Assembly: GCF_016097555.1 (NCBI RefSeq)
Contig: NC_054701.1
Location: 4,596,890 to 4,660,889, forward strand
DNA: 64,000 bases
Direction: 5' to 3'
Origin: Gigantopelta aegis
Taxonomy: Eukaryota > Mollusca > Gastropoda > Neomphalida > Peltospiridae
Shown: piece by piece, positions 47,673 through 58,267 of the stretch
Layout of the letters: every line of letters begins with the position of its first letter
Position numbering within the stretch: the stretch's first letter is position 1
Translations under genes and position numbers: made by a program
Notes under the pieces: model-generated
What the model was told of the DNA's origin: nothing
The model's input: the letters and a program-made list of their open reading frames with translations, nothing else
Database searches by the model: none

Positions 47673-47800
47673 CATGGGCGTCACTTGGTGGGGGACGCGG
47701 GGGACATACCCCCCCCCATACTTTCTGGAGGGGGGACCAACGTGCAAGTGTCCTCTCCCCCCCCCCCCCCAACACACACTTTTTTCGATGGAAAATAACC
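47673..47800. mobile_element. One-ended fragment of the CATGGGCGTCA MITE family
   Basis: CCATGGGCGTCACTTGGTGG opens G- and C-rich sequence as in 35211-35469, but no right end was found. Confidence 0.55.
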
Positions 47801-47860
47801 CCCAGAAACATGTTTATTTTATTAGAGCCAGAACGTCATTGTATTAAAAACTAATATTAT

Positions 47861-47943
47861 TGTTAACATTTCCAGAAGACAACCACGAGTACAGGCTGTA
47901 TGGTACTGTGCAGCCTGTACTCGTACCAAGTTAAATGTTAACA
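47861..47943. repeat. Nested inverted repeat (hairpin)
   Basis: Outer arms TGTTAACATTT and AAATGTTAACA. Inner arms ACGAGTACAGGCTG and CAGCCTGTACTCGT enclose a 12-base loop. Both stems are perfect. It could be a very short fold-back MITE or a transcribed hairpin. Confidence 0.85.
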
Positions 47944-48205
47944 AGTGTTAACAACAACGTGGTCTATAGACTATATCGTCTAGACACATAGTTTATGTTT
48001 TATGTGTTTATAAGAAAACAAGAAACAAAACGTTGAGTTCACGTTATTATTGTGATTAGAAACCACGTGCACGTTACACGTGTGGTTTGGGATTCAGTTT
48101 ACGAATCTATTCTCACGCTGAATGCAGGCAGCTATGTCAGCAGATTTATTTAATTTTAATTGTCACACTTTTTATGCTCAAATTCTTTTCTCCCGTCTCT
48201 GCAAG

Positions 48206-51200
48206 CGCCAGCGATTCTTTAGCGACGGCAGTTCAACCGCATTCCGGTCATTCGCATTTGAAAAGCTGGAAGACAAGACCTATGAATCCAGGTGTGTAAT
48301 GTGTGTTGCCATGGGCGTCACTTGGCACATTTTTTCAATTTATGTCCTAAATAGTCTTTCTGGACAATGTCTATGCCCTGTACTTAAATATTAAAGTCAA
48401 ACCCCACTCGCCGTAATTTAACGTCGTTGAAGTAGTTTATGACGAGACAGTACAAAGTCAAATTGTAGTGTTGAAATAGTTTCATAAGCGCATGTGTTCG
48501 CTATTTTCCGAGTTGTTATACAGATCGACATCATAATTCTTTAATAATATGGACAACTGGAAATTAAACTGTAATGATCATAATATTATTATGTATGACA
48601 TCTAATAGCCGATGATTAATTATGAATGTGCCCCGCTTCGTGCCACTGTTTCGTTAACAAACGAACTTTACTGTACTTTATGTGTACCATTTTTCTATCG
48701 TATTCCAGTTTAAGTTATGCAGGATCTGCTTTGCATTCTTCGTTTACGGTCATTTTCTTCTAAAATGCACATAAATGATTTAGACATAACGATTTATCCA
48801 ATAAAAAGAATGATAGGTAACGAATTGTTTTGGTTTTTTTTGTTAATTACATTGTAAAATAATACGCCTTCACTGATTTTAAAGTGTTGTTCATTGGATG
48901 CACGACGGTGATATGTTTATTGGTTGATATGCTTTACACCGATATTGAGCACACGTATTAAACATACCAGTTAGTCGTTACAAATGAAAGATCGTTTGCG
49001 TCACAGTTATAATAGTATCTAATGCTACATTTAAGTGAAAAATTAAATAATCTTCTTCGAATACATAAACGTGTGGAAATTATAAAAATTAGTTAAGTTA
49101 GTAGTTTATAATGTATTTTAATATGCGACCAGAATGCACCAAAGACATCTGTTTGTTCTAAGTGAACGGCGGTTGCTCTCCCTTTCCATAGCGTGAAAGA
49201 TACATCCTTAACATGGTTTTAATATAGAATTCTGCACAGAATCCTGGCGACTAACAAATTCTTACGTATGATTCATTATATTGATTCTAATGCTTGTAGC
49301 TTTTGTAGCAATTATCCAATTACTACAAACGTAAGGATAACAACAAACACGTTGTATATACAGACACTTATATTTTAAACAAGAACATGTCTTTAATATG
49401 TAATTTTAGTAGTTAAAAATGCTGTTAGACGAAACTATACAAGCCCTTTAATAGTTGGAAAGACGCTCAGTCTTTTGGGATTTTTTTTACAATATAGCGA
49501 AACGTTTTCTGGAATAAATCGTGTTGTTTAATTTTTCAATTTTTTTATTAGTCCGAAACATGAACCACGTTTGTTTAGGCCATAAATTTGTTGTTGAATG
49601 TGCTGTGGTATTTACTTCCTTTTACTATATATGATACACAGCTACCTTCGCAAGTGTTCCAGAATATCACAGTTACAGCCCTTTGATCATGATGAACCTC
49701 TTTCTTTTCTTCTTCGGTGTTTTTTAAATTACAAATTAATGAATGAATGAATGAATGAATGTTTAACGACACCCCAGCACGAAAAATACATCGGCTATTG
49801 GGTGTCAAACTATGGTAATGCAAATAAATAAAGTGATGATCAGCATCAATATAAAAATTCAAGGTTTAAACAAAAACAGTGTAAAGAACTGTGCAAAAAT
49901 ACAAATACAAATATCACAGAATTTTACGGACACCGAATTTTACTCTAAACTTCAATTTGTGCTGTATTGGTCATTCTCAAAGAGAATGTTACACCCCTGC
50001 ACCACGGTGAGGTTACAGCACACGCAGGGGAAATTACAAATTATGACGAGTGAGTCGTTATATTTTCGCCAGGTAACAGCTTTCAGTAGTATTTTAAATA
50101 ATGAATACATTTTTTTTTTTTTTTTTTATCAAAACCCAAGCTCACATTTTATTTATTTCCTTTTCTATGGTGGCATAGAATTGCCATCAACATTACTACA
50201 TAATTTAGGCAAGTTGGCTAAAATTATATCGTTATGTTGACAAAACCTGCAGAAATATATTATTTTGTCGTAAAAACGTGTCGTTTCGAAGGTAGTTCTA
50301 TGTCACCATATTTTTTTTTATTACATACCTATTCAGTCTTACTATACAGATAAAGACATTTTTAAACCGTGTCATAAATGTATCTTGCATCGCAAATATT
50401 AATTATGTGCGATCTGGGCGTGAATGTTTAAATGAGGAATTCCCTTTTTATTTTTACTGGAATTAGCGCTTTTTTTGTTACTTACGTCATATAACATAAC
50501 TCACATAACATAACATAACATAACATAACATAACATAACAACATGACATAACATATTTTATTTCCAAAGAGATGAGATACACATAAGGTACATGGTCTTA
50601 GAGCAACAGTTTGACAATAAATTGATAATATACACGTGTAACAGATAAAATTGATAACTAACAGTTATGGCTGTCGCACTGTCAGAAGATACGATTTACA
50701 AATTACATAATATACGATTTACAAATTACATCACATTATAACATTACACAAGATTGCCGCAGAGTATGATTCTTAACGTTAAGTATATCTATGACAGGCG
50801 TATTGATAACAGATTTAAGAAACTGTAGTTATGAACTTATGACGTTAAATTAAAAACCCTTTTAAAAGAAGGTATGTGATAAATACAGAACTACACATAC
50901 GTTGTTTTCGCTTCCTATTTATTGCACTCGTTTATTTTGAGCAAGAACATACAACTCAACTTCTACGCGGTCTCGTGGTATATATGTTTGTGCAAAATAA
51001 ACTCGTGTAATAAAATAAAAAGCGAAAACAATGTATGTGAAGTTACACGTTTGAAGTTATATTTATTACACGAATACGCTAATAATTATTATATAAAGAG
51101 GTACTTTTATTTATAAATGTTACGTATGTAGGTGTTTTTTCTTTTCATTACAGATGGACAGCCATTTATGACTGTGATCTGTTTGTGAATGGGTTAATAA

Positions 51201-51232
51201 TTAGCTGTACCTGCCGTATAGGATCTTCTTAA
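48206..51232 (+). CDS. Two 3'-terminal exons of an unrecognised gene (perhaps ZP-domain-like)
   Basis: Exon A, 48206-48291, follows TTTCTCCCGTCTCTGCAAG and ends CCAG/GTGTGTAATG. It reads RQRFFSDGSSTAFRSFAFEK and ends TYES. Exon B, 51154-51232, follows a strong acceptor (TTTTCTTTTCATTACAG). Phase 2 joins to it exactly, reading RWTAIYDCDLFVNGLIISCT CRIGSS and TAA. The pattern 'F.DGSS..FRSFAF' followed by a 'Y.C.(L/V)' Cys-containing segment recalls the C-terminal half of zona pellucida domains, but spacing is loose and upstream exons were not found. The intron of about 2.9 kb holds LINE and SINE fragments. What is seen is splice-site and phase agreement; the family is a guess. Confidence 0.4.
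48595..48672 (+). mobile_element. SINE 3' tail fragment
   Basis: GACATCTAATAGCCGATGAT ... TTTCGTTAACAAACGAAC, the shared tail. Confidence 0.7.
49737..50130 (-). mobile_element. LINE 3' end (CR1/Jockey-like) with (ATTC)n tail
   Basis: The minus strand reads a worn zinc-ribbon segment (CVCCNLTVVQGC), then 3' UTR, then TTTGACACCCAATAGCCGAT...GTGTCGTTAAACATTC and ATTC repeats. About 220 bp is nearly identical, in inverted orientation, to 55742-55965. Confidence 0.75.
50494..50545. repeat. (ATAAC)n pentanucleotide repeat
   Basis: About ten ATAAC units with minor interruptions. Confidence 0.9.
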
Positions 51233-51424
51233 CAATCAACTACAGGAATTATTTTATATTCCCCACTGACGCAGAGATTGCATATACACTAGGATTTGTT
51301 AGAACGTGAATTAACCCAGCGGGTTCACTAATATCAGAGTGGGTTTCATCTTACTACCACTGAAGTTAGGGACACGGAGAGAACTTTCCACTAACTAAAT
51401 CCCTTTTGAAATACGTCTCGCAGA

Positions 51425-51480
51425 AAGTTAGTTTTGTTTAGCAAAACCACTTGAGCACATTGATTAACTAATCATCAGCT
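51425..51480 (-). mobile_element. SINE 3' tail fragment
   Basis: TTTTGTTTAGCAAAACCACT ... GAGCACATTGATTAACTAAT. Confidence 0.6.
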
Positions 51481-51507
51481 TCTTGTAGCTTCTCAGTTCA
51501 GTTCTGG

Positions 51508-51562
51508 GGGTTTAACGTGAACAATCAGAGCAAGCTGTTGTAGCGCACGCCTGTCATGGGTG
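51508..51562. repeat. Repeat copy lacking the Mutator-like insertion
   Basis: GGGTTTAACGTGAACAATCA then GAGCAAGCTGTTGTAGCGCA corresponds to the flank joined across the 7335-9565 element (AGGGCTTTAC + ATGCACATTCAGAGCAAGC), so it resembles an empty site. Confidence 0.55.
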
Positions 51563-51886
51563 CAAATTGTGTGCAAAGGTCAAGACGTGAAGTTCAAAAT
51601 ATTTAATATTAAAAACTACTTATATTTTGTCAAACATATTTTAAGTATTCATTATTGTTTATAAATACATTGATCACGATTTCAAACCTGGTATAGTGAG
51701 TGCATCAGGAACTGGTCTATTATCAGCTTCAAAAGAATAACAGTTGAACTAACCAGCTCTTAGATGTATTCACAGCATTGCTCATTTACACGGCCATTTC
51801 ACCTAACGTGGCTCCGTTTTATTCTCAGTGTTTATGCTACCCTGCAACAACACTTAGATACTCTAAATGTGTAGTCTAATATTATA

Positions 51887-52297
51887 TTACAAAGAATTTA
51901 TGACGTCATCGTAAACTGTAACGGCAAAATCTTTCATTTCCTTGAGTTTCTCCCACATGGCCAGTGACACCGCCCCAACGATTACTGCCAGAAGCACCGA
52001 ACATATCACCAGGCGTTCGGTCAGTATGGAATACTTTATAGCTAGTTCAAAATTGTCTTTCAAATCTCGGTCGTAGAATGTCTTCTTCGTCTTAAAGGCG
52101 TAATAACACGCGGGGATTCCGGTTGGGAAGAAGAGGACTATGGCGATGAAGGAGAAGATGATAAGGTAGGTGATTTTCTGGGCGTGCAGAGGCCGGTGGA
52201 ACGGTCGACACCGACACACGATCAGCTGGTCGGGTTTCCGCGGCACCCATCTCTCCTTGAGGATGATCGGTTTGATCTCGTCTGGTGACAGGGGCAT
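51887..52297 (-). CDS. CD225/dispanin-family two-pass membrane protein 2
   Basis: The frame from ATG at 52297 encodes 136 residues (MPLSPDEIKPIILKERWVPR...). An upstream in-frame GTG is not used. The juxtamembrane FHRPLHAQKIT matches FQRPLRARRIT of the first gene. FFPTGIPACYYAFKTKK is identical in both, followed by LAIKYSILTERLVICSVLLA (TM2) and a polar tail. It lacks the long repeat-bearing N-terminus of gene 1, so it is either a short paralogue or has upstream coding exons I did not find (a weak CTAG acceptor is 10 bases before the ATG). Same strand as gene 1 and 20 kb away, consistent with tandem duplication followed by repeat insertion. Confidence 0.82.
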   Translation of the reverse strand: MPLSPDEIKPIILKERWVPRKPDQLIVCRCRPFHRPLHAQKITYLIIFSFIAIVLFFPTGIPACYYAFKTKKTFYDRDLKDNFELAIKYSILTERLVICSVLLAVIVGAVSLAMWEKLKEMKDFAVTVYDDVINSL

Positions 52298-52572
52298 TGT
52301 CACTTGTCTAGCCGTTCACACAAGGAAATCAACGTTTTTTCCAGGCCGTGTTTTCCCAAAGTGGCATACCCTTTCAAATTCCATGCGTCATTTTGTTGGT
52401 TTGTTGGTAACTGCACTTCACCTACATTCACGTGACACATTGAGACCGTATCTGCAAAGTGGAATTAAAAATTTAAAGAGCATCCATATAGTATCGACTG
52501 TATTCAAACGATGTTTATCATAAGCCTATAACATGGCGCATGATAGAGGCTATTAACGTAGAAATATTGACC

Positions 52573-52681
52573 AGGGTCCCGTTCCACAAAGCGATCTTAG
52601 CCCTAAGATCACCTTAAGTGCATAGCTACCTTATGCATTAAGGTGATCTTAGTGCTAAGATCGCTTCGTGGAACGGGGCCC
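52573..52681. mobile_element. Palindromic MITE, 109 bp
   Basis: GGGTCCCGTTCCACAAAGCG ATCTTAGCCCTAAGATCACC TTAAG pairs with CTTAAGGTGATCTTAG...CGCTTCGTGGAACGGGGCCC type sequence, a near-perfect hairpin about 280 bp upstream of CD225 gene 2. Confidence 0.85.
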
Positions 52682-52767
52682 AGATCCATAGGAACAAACT
52701 TGAGGACGCCGGGTTGTTGTTTTTTTGTTTGTTTTTTTTTTTAATTTTACCTAGTCTATATAAAGAA

Positions 52768-53175
52768 TGAATGAATGGATGGATGTTTAACAACACCCAG
52801 CACAAAAAAGGAGATTGGCTGTTGGGTGTCAAACAAAGGTAAGTACATCAATATGATTATGTTCATTTAAACTAAAAACAATTATAATTATTTAAACACA
52901 GTGTAAAGAGCTGTGGGAATGTACAGTAGAATAAAATACAAATATCAAGGTAAGTATATATTTTAAAATTTTCATAGATATCAAAATGTTTTAAAAACTT
53001 CAAAATTATTTCGGAGGGGGGGGGGGGGGGGGGGGGGGATTTAAATGATTCCAAAATATTTCTGTTGCCAAATATATCGATTCTTGTCAGCTTCAGATGA
53101 TTACACTCAACAAACATGTGACGCACAGTGAGTGTACACTCAGACCACTGACAGTGTTCACACTGAGGAGGATCC
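52768..53175 (-). mobile_element. LINE 3' end with RT C-terminal zinc ribbon
   Basis: The minus strand reads PPQCEHCQWSECTLTVRHMF VECNHLKLTRI, the Cys/His segment at the end of CR1/Jockey-type reverse transcriptases. A G tract (53017-53038), 3' UTR and a tail ending in (CATT)n follow. It is a diverged relative of 49737-50130. Confidence 0.75.
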
Positions 53176-53194
53176 TTCTTTAAAATAAATGAAT

Positions 53195-53306
53195 GTGTTA
53201 AATGTCTAGTCTATATAAGTGAATGTCTAGTCCATATAAGTGAATGTCTAGTCCATATAAGTGAATGTCTAGTCTATATAAGTGAATGTCTAGTCCATAT
53301 AAGTGA
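53195..53306. repeat. Tandem repeat, 21 bp unit x5
   Basis: GTGAATGTCTAGTCCATATAA, with C/T alternation at one site. Confidence 0.9.
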
Positions 53307-53397
53307 AGATAAAAAAAAATGGCTTGCGTGCCTTATCCATCCCACCCACCGACTCAGGCCTGTTGAACACTGGTATTCAGAAATACACCCAGTATGA

Positions 53398-53460
53398 TAA
53401 CGATGACGATGACGATGATGATGATGATGTAAATGATGATGATGATGATGATGATGACAA
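53398..53460. repeat. (GATGAT)n microsatellite
   Basis: Imperfect GAT/GAC repeats. Confidence 0.85.
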
Positions 53461-53540
53461 AATTAACCACACCGTAATGTAACGGTATGATAATGATGAT
53501 GATGATAAAGGTAACCTGCATTCAGTCACATTTTTCATGG

Positions 53541-53943
53541 ACTGGCCTCGGTGGCGTCGTGGTTAGGCCATCGGTCTACAGGCTGGTAGGTAATGGGTTC
53601 GGATCCCAGTCGAGGCATGGGATTTTTAATCCAGATACCGACTGCAAACCCTGAGTGAATGCTCCGCAATGGGTAGGTGTAAACCACTTGCACCGACCAG
53701 TGATCCATAACTGGTTCAACAAAGGTTATGGTTTGTGCTATTCTGCCTGTGGGAAGCGTAAATAAAAGATCCCTTGCTGCCTGTCGTAAAAGAGTAGCCT
53801 ATGTGGCGACAGCAGGTTTCCTCTAAAAAAAACTGTCAGAATGACCATATGTTTGACGTCCAATAGCCGATGATAAGATAAAAAAATCAATGTGCTCTAG
53901 TGGCGTCGTTAAATAAAACAAACTTTACTTTTTTTTTTTTTAC
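53541..53943 (+). mobile_element. Type A SINE, full length
   Basis: tRNA-like head with GGCGTCGTGGTTAGGCCATC and GGGTTCGGATCCCAGTCGAG; core AAAGATCCCTTGCTGCCTGT; tail GTCCAATAGCCGATG ... ending in a T tract. TTTTCATGG flanks both ends (53532-53540 and 53944-53952). Confidence 0.93.
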
Positions 53944-54038
53944 TTTTCATGGCGCCATGTTTGAAATTATGCATTAGCCTAACGTTGAACATATTAAACA
54001 TATAGAACAATAAATAAAATCGGCCCACTATCGTCTGT

Positions 54039-54205
54039 TGTGTAAATCACATCCTCATTTTTTTTAATTGGTTCATTAAAATTAAATACCCATTCTCTGT
54101 CCGCTATATAAACGGCGCCAAATTTGTAACAACTGAGAAATTGCGTTTTTAAATCAATGGAGATAAACGTTGTTGATGATAACGTGTGTGGTTTTTTTTT
54201 TTTTT

Positions 54206-54236
<31 letters not shown>

Positions 54237-54293
54237 TCCCCCACTGACTCATCCCCAGAACAGTGAAAATCGATGTGGCATCGATGGTCTAAC
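54039..54293 (+). repeat. 5' LTR
   Basis: Starts TGTGTAAATCACATCCTCAT and includes CTATATAAACGGCGCCAAAT (TATA-like). It ends ATCGATGGTCTAAC. A T tract then G tract (about 54190-54236) is inserted relative to the 3' LTR. TTGTTGGAGATGC just after it is a candidate primer-binding region. Confidence 0.85.
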
Positions 54294-54548
54294 TTGTTGG
54301 AGATGCAGGGCATGGAGAATCGTTCGTTCGAACTTTAATGACGATTTTAATGGTTTAGATAAAACATTTATAAGTTTTTGTTAATGTTACCGATTGGAAA
54401 ATGGCGGCAAAACACGCAAAAACTTTTGGCAAAAGTTCCGAACCAGGCTACTTTTGTCGATAATGATTTCAACTTCAATTAATGAAGAACAATGTTAATA
54501 ACATTTCATGAACATTGCAACATTTAGCTGGGTGATAAATGTGCATTA

Positions 54549-55025
54549 ATGTTGACTTGGCAAAATGCTGAAGTGAGTTACGATGATCTTATGGAAAATG
54601 ACAATTTGTACGGTACCCGTATTACCGGACAGTGTGGACTAAATAGCTTTTCGGATGACCCAGTGATTTCGTTACCATTCCTGAGTCCAGTCGATATTTC
54701 GGACATTCATATTTCAACACCATCACCAATAAGGAATTCTAACAAAAAAGAATTTATAACTAGCAGTGACAGTGATTCTGACGATAACTGTGTAATGGCT
54801 GTCAAATTATATATTAATATATTTCATGGACTGAGTTCAGAGAGTCCAGAGATATTTCTGGCAGAATTCAAGTCCTATACTACATTGAATAAGATTGCTT
54901 CTGATGATAGTGAAAGGAGGGTAGCTGCCTTCCAGTTGCATTTAGAAGGACCTGCATTAACATGGTTTTTGTCTTTACCTGAGAGACAGAGAGTTGTGGA
55001 ACACCGTGAAAGATGCTTTTCATGA
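54549..55025 (+). pseudogene. gag fragment of the Ty3 element
   Basis: 158-codon frame with an acidic N-terminal region and the capsid-like stretch AFQLHLEGPALTWFLSLPE, typical of Ty3 gag. The frame shifts after about 55000, and the nucleocapsid zinc knuckle is absent, lost at the insertion. Confidence 0.75.
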
Positions 55026-55741
55026 GAAATATATTGACATTGACCCGTAGAATACTTTCAAAATTCAAAGCTAGCCCCGGTGTAAACGGAATGCAAGTCC
55101 GTAGGAACAGTGGTCTGCCCGGACTTAATCTCTTAGGAATGCAGGTCCTAGATCTAATATACCTAGCAGGGCTCGAAACTCACCAAAATATTATGATGGC
55201 CCAAAAACTAATAACTGATGTTGGCAAATTATGGTAAGAGAACCACGAGCATGATTTTAATGTGGAATACAAATATTAATAGTGGCTCGTAGGTTATAGC
55301 TCTAGAGAAGAGCGCCCACATATATTATTTGTGCGACTAATGACATTATTTTTTTAATATTTAAGTCGCCCACACGGGACATTGGTCGCATTTGGCGACA
55401 TGGCCACAGGTCGTTTCGAGGCCTGACCTAGGAATGTAAGTCCTAGGACTTACGTTCCTTAGGAATACTGGTCTGACTGCCAGGATATCAAGTCCGGGTC
55501 GGACTTGCATTCCTGGACAATCAAAATTTAAATCCGGTCGTTTACTTTTTGTAAATTATAAATGTAAACAAAACGAAAACCAGTTTCCTTTTTGGTTTAT
55601 TTAATTAACTTAGGATACTAGCGCCTCTCTTTATTTAAATCTTTTTTTCATTTATTCCAATATTTTCCATTTATATAAGTTGCAAGAGTTTGTACACATT
55701 TTGTTGACCTTATTACATGAGCAGAACCACGGTCTTTATTA

Positions 55742-55965
55742 ATTGAAGTTTAGAGTAAAATTCGGTGTCCGTAAAATTCTGTGATATTTGTATTTGTATT
55801 TTTGGCACAGTTCTTTACACTGTTTTTGTTTAAACCTTGAATTTTTATATTGATGTTGATCATCACTTTATTTATTTGCATTACCATAGTTTGACACCCA
55901 ATAGCCGATGTATTTTTCGTGCTGGGGTGTCGTTAAACATTCATTCATTCATTCATTATTCATTG
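55742..55965 (+). mobile_element. LINE 3' tail fragment, inverted duplicate of 49737-49962
   Basis: Nearly base-for-base the reverse complement, ending GGGGTGTCGTTAAACATTCA with (TTCA)n. Confidence 0.85.
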
Positions 55966-56118
55966 CGTATTGTTCCAACTAATAAATGTTTAAACATTTA
56001 AAAGTAACTCAAAAACATTTACCATAATTCGAAGCATATTAGTACTCGCAAATAAGTATAACTTGCCCATATGATATACCAACACAGTTATCTGTTAGAC
56101 ATTATATATTGGTATTTG

Positions 56119-56165
<47 letters not shown>
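56119..56165. repeat. (AAT)n microsatellite
   Basis: About 15 AAT units. Confidence 0.95.
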
Positions 56166-56936
56166 TTAACTATAAAATGTGATATTTGCGTTATATACAT
56201 TATCTTGTTATTATATAATTTTAAGTTTATGCCTTTCTGTCAATAATGTTGCAGGCGCGTATACATAGGGTGTGGAGTGGCGTGTTCTAAACACCCCTCT
56301 TCAAAGTAAATTTCTTGACCTCTCCCCTGCATAGCTTACTGAACATGTGCCTGCTTTGTCAATTTTGCTCATTTTAAAAATTAATTTGGTCTAACATATG
56401 ACATATCAGACTCTAGCCTCTATGATATCTTAGTCCCAACAAACCATACCATCGATAAACAAATATGTTAAATGGTTTTCATTAATGTTTATCAATTAAT
56501 AGAAATATCGATGACTAAGAGTGGGTGTTAGCAGCTCAATGGGCTACTACACCGACTAAAACAAAACAATAATCCCTGAACAATTATCATACTGTCAATA
56601 ATATGCACACACAATTTACAAAGATCCTTTTAAACAGACAAACTACTCATGCCACTTTTACACCTGACCGTTTTGGTCGCAATAGGCATTCAGAGTCCCT
56701 TTTGGGGAGAAGGGGTGGGGGAGGCATGCTGGTCATTATTGCCCGAATGAAACGAAAATGTCCGAACCTGGAACACAACGTATATTTATATTCGCATTAC
56801 TACCAAGACGCTAAATAGGATTCCAAACAAATCAGTCTGCATTATTACATGGATTACAACTAATATTGTGAGTAAAATTATGGAATTGCATGGTGAAGAT
56901 TTTAGGCCAGCTCATTTTGCCCGAACATGTCCACTG

Positions 56937-56974
56937 CCCCCCCCCCCCCCCCCCGCACTGCGGGAGTGACCCCC

Positions 56975-57005
<31 letters not shown>
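56937..57005. repeat. Two poly-C tracts
   Basis: About 18 and 30 C residues split by GCACTGCGGGAGTGACCCCCTC. Confidence 0.95.
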
Positions 57006-57007
<2 letters not shown>

Positions 57008-58267
57008 ACTCACACCTCCACCCAGTCTCGAACGCTTATGATGTTCTTAACGGCCAGGTATAATAATACAGAGACCCTTTCCCCAACTCATATCTTATGC
57101 TTTTTATGGTCGAAACTGCCATAAGGCAGTCAGTGTAATTAATTTCAAGTGTTTTGATGCTATTTTTAATTGTTCATCAATAAAAGTCAAATTTTCATGC
57201 TTATTATTCCTGTTATTTTATATTGTAGTAACCGGTCATTATAGTACTAGTTATAAGTACTAAATACTAGAACTAAGTACAGTTTTTAAAGTTTTATTTC
57301 AGGGATTTTCAGGAATCATATATATGTAATAAGCAAACTATCGGAAATAAATTCCAGAGGACTAGGAATACTAGAATTGAAAGTCCTGTGGACTAGGAGT
57401 ACCAGGAATAAAAGTCTCACGGACTTACATTCCTCGAAATGCACGTCCCACAGACTTAAATACCTAGGGATACAGGTCCTACAGACTAGGATTCCGGGGA
57501 ATGGAAGTCCGATCAGACTAAGATTAAGAAAAATCACAATTAATCAGATTGTGACTTACTGTCAAAATATAAACCTACAAAAGATATTATTAAAAATTAT
57601 GTTGGTGCATATAGAAATTGGCTTTTGTTGTTCAGCAAATGCTAGTTTTTTTGGAGTTACCAGTTTTAATATATATATATATATTTAAAAATAATAATTG
57701 GGCTACATATTGGGGGGGAGGGGGGTATATTTCTTCGTGTTGAACACATGGACATATAGCCTACTTTATATCTGTAGTTGCTTTATATACTTTTGAAACA
57801 AGCAAGATATTCGTCCTACTTCAGTATTTAACAAAAATGTAAGTCGATTACAAAAATTCACTCATGTGTCTGATCCACAAGTCTATGACGTAAAAACAAA
57901 AATAAGTTGATACTCAAACTTAAAAATAGTTTTTGACATGGAGATTTGAACCCACAATAATCTTAAGAAACTGTACACTTATCCATCACACTACGAGGGA
58001 AGTCTGCCAAAACTTCACTTTTTTTCTCGTGTCTTTCTGGCAGCTCGTGCAAATTGCAGAGTATAATAAACGGACATCTAATTTGCCGGACTAGCATTTC
58101 TGTCACTGCTGTAGAAGGAATTTAAGTCCGGTAGGAATACAAGTCCTAGGATAAAAACAACTTAAAAATAAACCAGGAATGAAAGTCCGGGAAGGACTAT
58201 GGTTCCTAAGCTATGGAGGTCCGATAGGACTACTGTTCCTACGGACCTGCGTTCCTTTTACACCGGG

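Larger units (their letters stand above)
48292..51153 (+). other. Interval between the two ZP-like exons
   Basis: Contains a MITE end (48311), a SINE tail (48595-48672), a LINE 3' fragment (49737-50130), a T tract (50109-50127) and (ATAAC)n (50494-50545). The remainder, including 48680-49560 and 50560-51110, is AT-rich with no exon recognised. Confidence 0.4.
55076..58267. mobile_element. TIR element with subterminal GGAAT-AGTCC repeats, inserted in the Ty3 element
   Basis: The left end CCCGGTGTAAACGGAATGCA AGTCCGTAGGAACAGT is matched by the inverted right end (minus strand CCCGGTGTAAAAGGAACGCA GGTCCGTAGGAACAGT). Both ends, plus 57355-57520, are built of alternating 'GGAATnnAAGTCC' and 'GGACTnnATTCC' words. 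No transposase. The interior has a LINE 3' fragment (55742-55965), an AAT run and C tracts. Class unknown. Confidence 0.65.

Noticed and set aside
52170-52523. Plus-strand 117-codon frame
   Set aside because: Antisense to CD225 gene 2 with no domain of its own.
53573-53610. Possible tRNA gene
   Set aside because: A and B boxes are present but no cloverleaf acceptor stem closes; it is the head of a SINE with a target duplication.
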